Source: Nigerium sp. (GTDB lineage: Bacteria > Actinomycetota > Actinomycetes > Propionibacteriales > Propionibacteriaceae). From it: a DNA stretch of 64,000 bases. The notes beneath the pieces were generated by a model that saw only the letters and a list, made by a program, of their open reading frames with translations, made no database searches and was not told where the DNA came from. The stretch lies in NCBI GenBank assembly GCA_016711325.1, contig JADJTH010000008.1:871377-935376 (forward strand), written 5' to 3'. The translations under genes and the position numbers were made by a program. This document shows, piece after piece, positions 62,103-64,000 of the stretch (position 1 is the stretch's first letter; each line of letters opens with the position of its first letter).

Positions 62103-62658
62103 GGCGGGCCTCCAGCGCTTCCGCCAGCGCATGCGCACTGCTGTCTTCAGATAGCCCTGCGCATGCCCGCGTTCCGAGCGCTTGCCGAAGCAGATGGGTC
62201 GGCGTCCCATAGACGAGGCACTGCTCAATCGCCGTCGCCGGGGTCACCGTAGGGATCTCCTGCCACCACCCGACCTGCTTGGGAGTGAGGTTCTGATAGT
62301 GGACGACGTAGTCCTCCCCACTCGCACGACGGAACCGGCGATCCTTGCCGACAGTGACATGGATGCGGTTAGGGTTGACGTCGCTGATGCCGTAGGCGTC
62401 GAGCGCCGTCTCGTGCGACAACACGGCCTCGGCCACCCGCGTCCAGAGAACCGCCAGCATGAGCTGGTCGTACTCGCCAACCGGATACTGAGGGAAGCGG
62501 TAGACACCGTGTGCAGCGCGCTCCAACGTGCCCCGGTGCACCAACATCTGAAGCGCCTGCTTGCTGACCCCCACAGCTGTAGCCTGCAATGCCGTCACAA
62601 AGCCATGCTGCGCGTCGGCAATCTCCCTCAACTCGTCTCGCGCCAACAGCTTCGCCAT
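62092..62658 (-). CDS. AbiEi-type antitoxin with N-terminal winged helix
   Basis: A 188-residue type IV antitoxin. The first 55 residues form a winged helix (HGFVTALQATAVGVSKQALQ ... GVYR), as in AbiEi, which binds inverted repeats at its own promoter; the C-terminal domain counters the toxin. The start codon lies inside a 38-bp palindrome, so autorepression is likely. Confidence 0.85.
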   Translation of the reverse strand: MAKLLARDELREIADAQHGFVTALQATAVGVSKQALQMLVHRGTLERAAHGVYRFPQYPVGEYDQLMLAVLWTRVAEAVLSHETALDAYGISDVNPNRIHVTVGKDRRFRRASGEDYVVHYQNLTPKQVGWWQEIPTVTPATAIEQCLVYGTPTHLLRQALGTRACAGLSEDSSAHALAEALEARHDR

Positions 62659-62694
62659 GGCATTAGTATAACCATAGCGTTACACTAATGCCAT
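62657..62694 (-). promoter_or_regulatory. Palindromic operator and leaderless promoter of abiE
   Basis: A 16-bp inverted repeat with one mismatch (ATGGCATTAGTATAAC, 6-nt spacer, GTTACACTAATGCCAT) spans the AbiEi ATG. On the minus strand TATACT lies six bases before the ATG, a good -10 for a leaderless transcript. AbiEi proteins bind such repeats, so the operator probably covers the promoter and start codon. Confidence 0.7.
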
Positions 62695-62876
62695 CGTTGC
62701 CGCTTGGCATGCCACGGACGTGGCCTCTGGCGCGCATGGTGAGGGGCGACGCCCCTACAGGGCCACCAAGCCATCCACAAGCCTCTGGCGACCGGACTCG
62801 TGAGTGCCCATTTCAGATCATCGCCGTCCCAGGCAGGCGTCTACGTCATCGAGACCCGCCGCCTCAGCCTGACCGG

Positions 62877-62913
62877 CGCTCTCGAAACCCCGCGTACGCG
62901 GGGCGTGAGAGCG
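62877..62913 (+). repeat. Bipartite hairpin resembling a type I-E CRISPR repeat
   Basis: A 37-bp element with outer arms CGCTCTC / GAGAGCG and a central palindrome CCCCGCGTACGCGGGG. Type I-E repeats of actinobacteria share the central palindrome. Only one copy exists in the window, so no array is claimed. Confidence 0.35.
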
Positions 62914-62966
62914 GGACCGCCGCCTGAGACCATTCTCTACGGCCTACCTCACGCGGCGTGCCATAG

Positions 62967-62985
62967 CGTGAGTTCAAGACTCACG
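62967..62985 (+). repeat. Small perfect hairpin
   Basis: CGTGAGT, 5-nt loop TCAAG, ACTCACG. Resembles a tRNA T-arm but no other tRNA arm is present. Confidence 0.4.
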
Positions 62986-63343
62986 GGTAGCCTCCGCGCC
63001 AACATGCTGAAAGGCGTATTTACCATTCTCAAGTTGGGAGCACTCTCGGTGAGATCACCTCACACGACGCTGCACCGTCTGATCGCGGTCGTCAGTCCGT
63101 ATGTCCGCGACGCGCTTACGGAGAACCGCGAGCGCGCCCCAGCCAATACGTCATGTCCGCTTTTGAGCGCACCGTCGACACCGAGTCTCCACGGTCCCAA
63201 CCGGTATCCTCTGGCACTGGACTCCGCCGCAGCGCTCTCACCGTCCAGTCGAGCAGGCCTGCGCTACGCGCCGGCCTGCTCGGAGACGTCCAGAGCACCT
63301 CCCGGGTCTCTGCGCCTTCCAAGGGGGCGAAGGTGCACGGAGA

Positions 63344-63763
63344 TTGTTCTGCAACATACAGAAGACTCCTCCCTCGCGTGTACCTCTGGAGCTGCGCCAG
63401 CTCGTGAGGGCGCAGACGGGTAAGGCATACCGATCGCGACTGGTGATCGTGCCGGAGGAGGAGCGTCTGCACTGGGCTGTTCGCCGCCTCGAACGGGCCG
63501 GACTCTTGCCGACCCGGCCACCGTCACGGTCGGCCGCGTCGGTCCGGCCCAACTGGGAGGGCGCGGTCAGAGCATCCCCGCAGCCGAGCTGACCGCGCGC
63601 GCCACCGTCCATGATCCTGCCCCTGCTTGCCGAGGCTATCGGCAACGGTGTCGGCAAGGGCAAGAACTACAGGCTCGGCCTGCTCCGCCTCGATCCCATC
63701 GACCACCACTGCGCCATCACGACTGAGCCAACTACCAAAGAGGACCCCGATCATGTCATCTGA
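63344..63763 (+). pseudogene. Broken RAMP (Cas6e-like C-terminus) gene
   Basis: Three frames must be joined to read a protein: YRSRLVIVPEEERLHW ... RRLERAGL in one, then DPATVTVGR ... SIPAAELTARATVHDPA in a second (missing base near 63505), then LLAEAIGNGVGKGKNYRLGLLRL in the third (one extra base near 63622). The final glycine-rich GVGKGKNY...GLLRL and the preceding TVHDPA resemble the C-terminal RAMP fold of Cas6e (GIGxxKAYGxGLL). The frame ends in a TGA overlapping the next ATG. No N-terminal half is readable. I treat it as a degraded or misread gene; the Cas6e link is tentative. Confidence 0.4.
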
Positions 63764-64000
63764 GCTGAAGGACGCCGTATACCGACACGTCACCGACCCG
63801 GACACCGCCGGACTGGTGATCGAGACCGAGTTGATACCCATCGGCGGGCGTAGCACCGCCATCGCGCCCCCACCTATGCCCGCGACGCTGCCGATCGGAG
63901 CAAGGAACCGAACTTCGCGGAGACCCAGAACGCATTCATCCCCGCCAAGGACAGCGAGGACTGGTACCGCGAGATCCGCCGCGGCGACCAGGGACCGGTC
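63754..64000 (+). CDS. 5' end of a Csb1-like (Cas7-type) gene, cut by the window edge, frameshifted
   Basis: ATG overlapping the previous stop, (M)SSELKDAVYRHV. Residues about 20-40 read LVIETELIPIGGRSTAIAP, resembling the start of Csb1/Cas7 of type I-G systems (P-x-G-G ... PP). In the observed sequence the frame then turns basic; one extra C in the five-C run at 63867-63871 gives PPTYARDAADRS ... DSEDWYREIRRGDQ to the end. The gene continues beyond the window. Identity is tentative; no downstream genes are visible to confirm it. Confidence 0.35.

Larger units (their letters stand above)
62695..63343. other. Intergenic stretch with no convincing gene
   Basis: About 650 bp in which open frames lack ribosome sites and family motifs. 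Two hairpins are visible (62877-62913 and 62967-62985). I found no complete gene here. Confidence 0.6.

Noticed and set aside
62930..63005. Possible tRNA or tRNA 3' fragment (T-arm-like hairpin at 62967-62985)
   Set aside because: No anticodon or D arm, and the loop has A where a pyrimidine is expected.
62695..63343. CRISPR array
   Set aside because: Only one repeat-like unit; no second copy or regular spacing.

Overview
The window is high-GC DNA from an Actinomycetota genome. GTG starts, overlapping ATGA/GTGA gene junctions and lineage markers (MtrA-MtrB-LpqB, AdnAB, UvrD2, DUF2342, DUF3107 and DUF6459-type proteins, split NHEJ) all point there. Gene order recalls the Mycobacterium tuberculosis Rv3195-Rv3211 and Rv3235-Rv3246 neighbourhoods. 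The product set would suit a member of the Propionibacteriales, but I cannot fix the genus from sequence alone.

Layout: (1) 1-26.6 kb is a DNA-repair and nucleic-acid block: a DUF2342 protein, a YgjP-like metallopeptidase, a DUF5679 zinc ribbon, a cyclodehydratase-like protein, UvrD2, a complete recC-recB-recD operon, a UvrA-like ABC ATPase, NudC, the adnA-adnB helicase-nuclease pair, a stand-alone LigD-type polymerase, DUF3107, and a DEAD-box RNA helicase that appears to start at CTG. (2) 26.8-38.2 kb is an envelope/secretion block: a Pls/PosA-type NRPS fused to a membrane acyltransferase domain, a BPL-N-like protein, a zinc metallopeptidase lipoprotein, a secreted alpha/beta hydrolase with a repeat linker, and two lipoproteins. 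(3) 38.3-53.3 kb is core metabolism: a membrane protein, TrpS, a PHP phosphoesterase, a 180-kDa NAD-glutamate dehydrogenase, Ku, SecA, a YcaQ-type DNA glycosylase and the long-form hibernation factor. (4) 53.5-60.6 kb holds amtB-glnK behind a GlnR-like box, then (opposite strand) yqgE-mtrA-mtrB-lpqB-comF. (5) 60.6-64 kb is an accessory island: a small HTH protein, an AbiE type IV toxin-antitoxin pair with a palindromic operator, then broken reading frames that resemble CRISPR RAMP genes and run off the window.

Functional links: three double-strand-break systems (RecBCD, AdnAB, Ku plus LigD-type polymerase) sit within 48 kb. The NRPS, amidotransferase-like protein and exported metallopeptidase form a plausible make/modify/degrade set for a cationic homopolymer (inference). 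The most anomalous observation is that mtrA and mtrB read correctly only if single G residues are restored at three short G runs. After that both genes end exactly on the ATG of the next gene.
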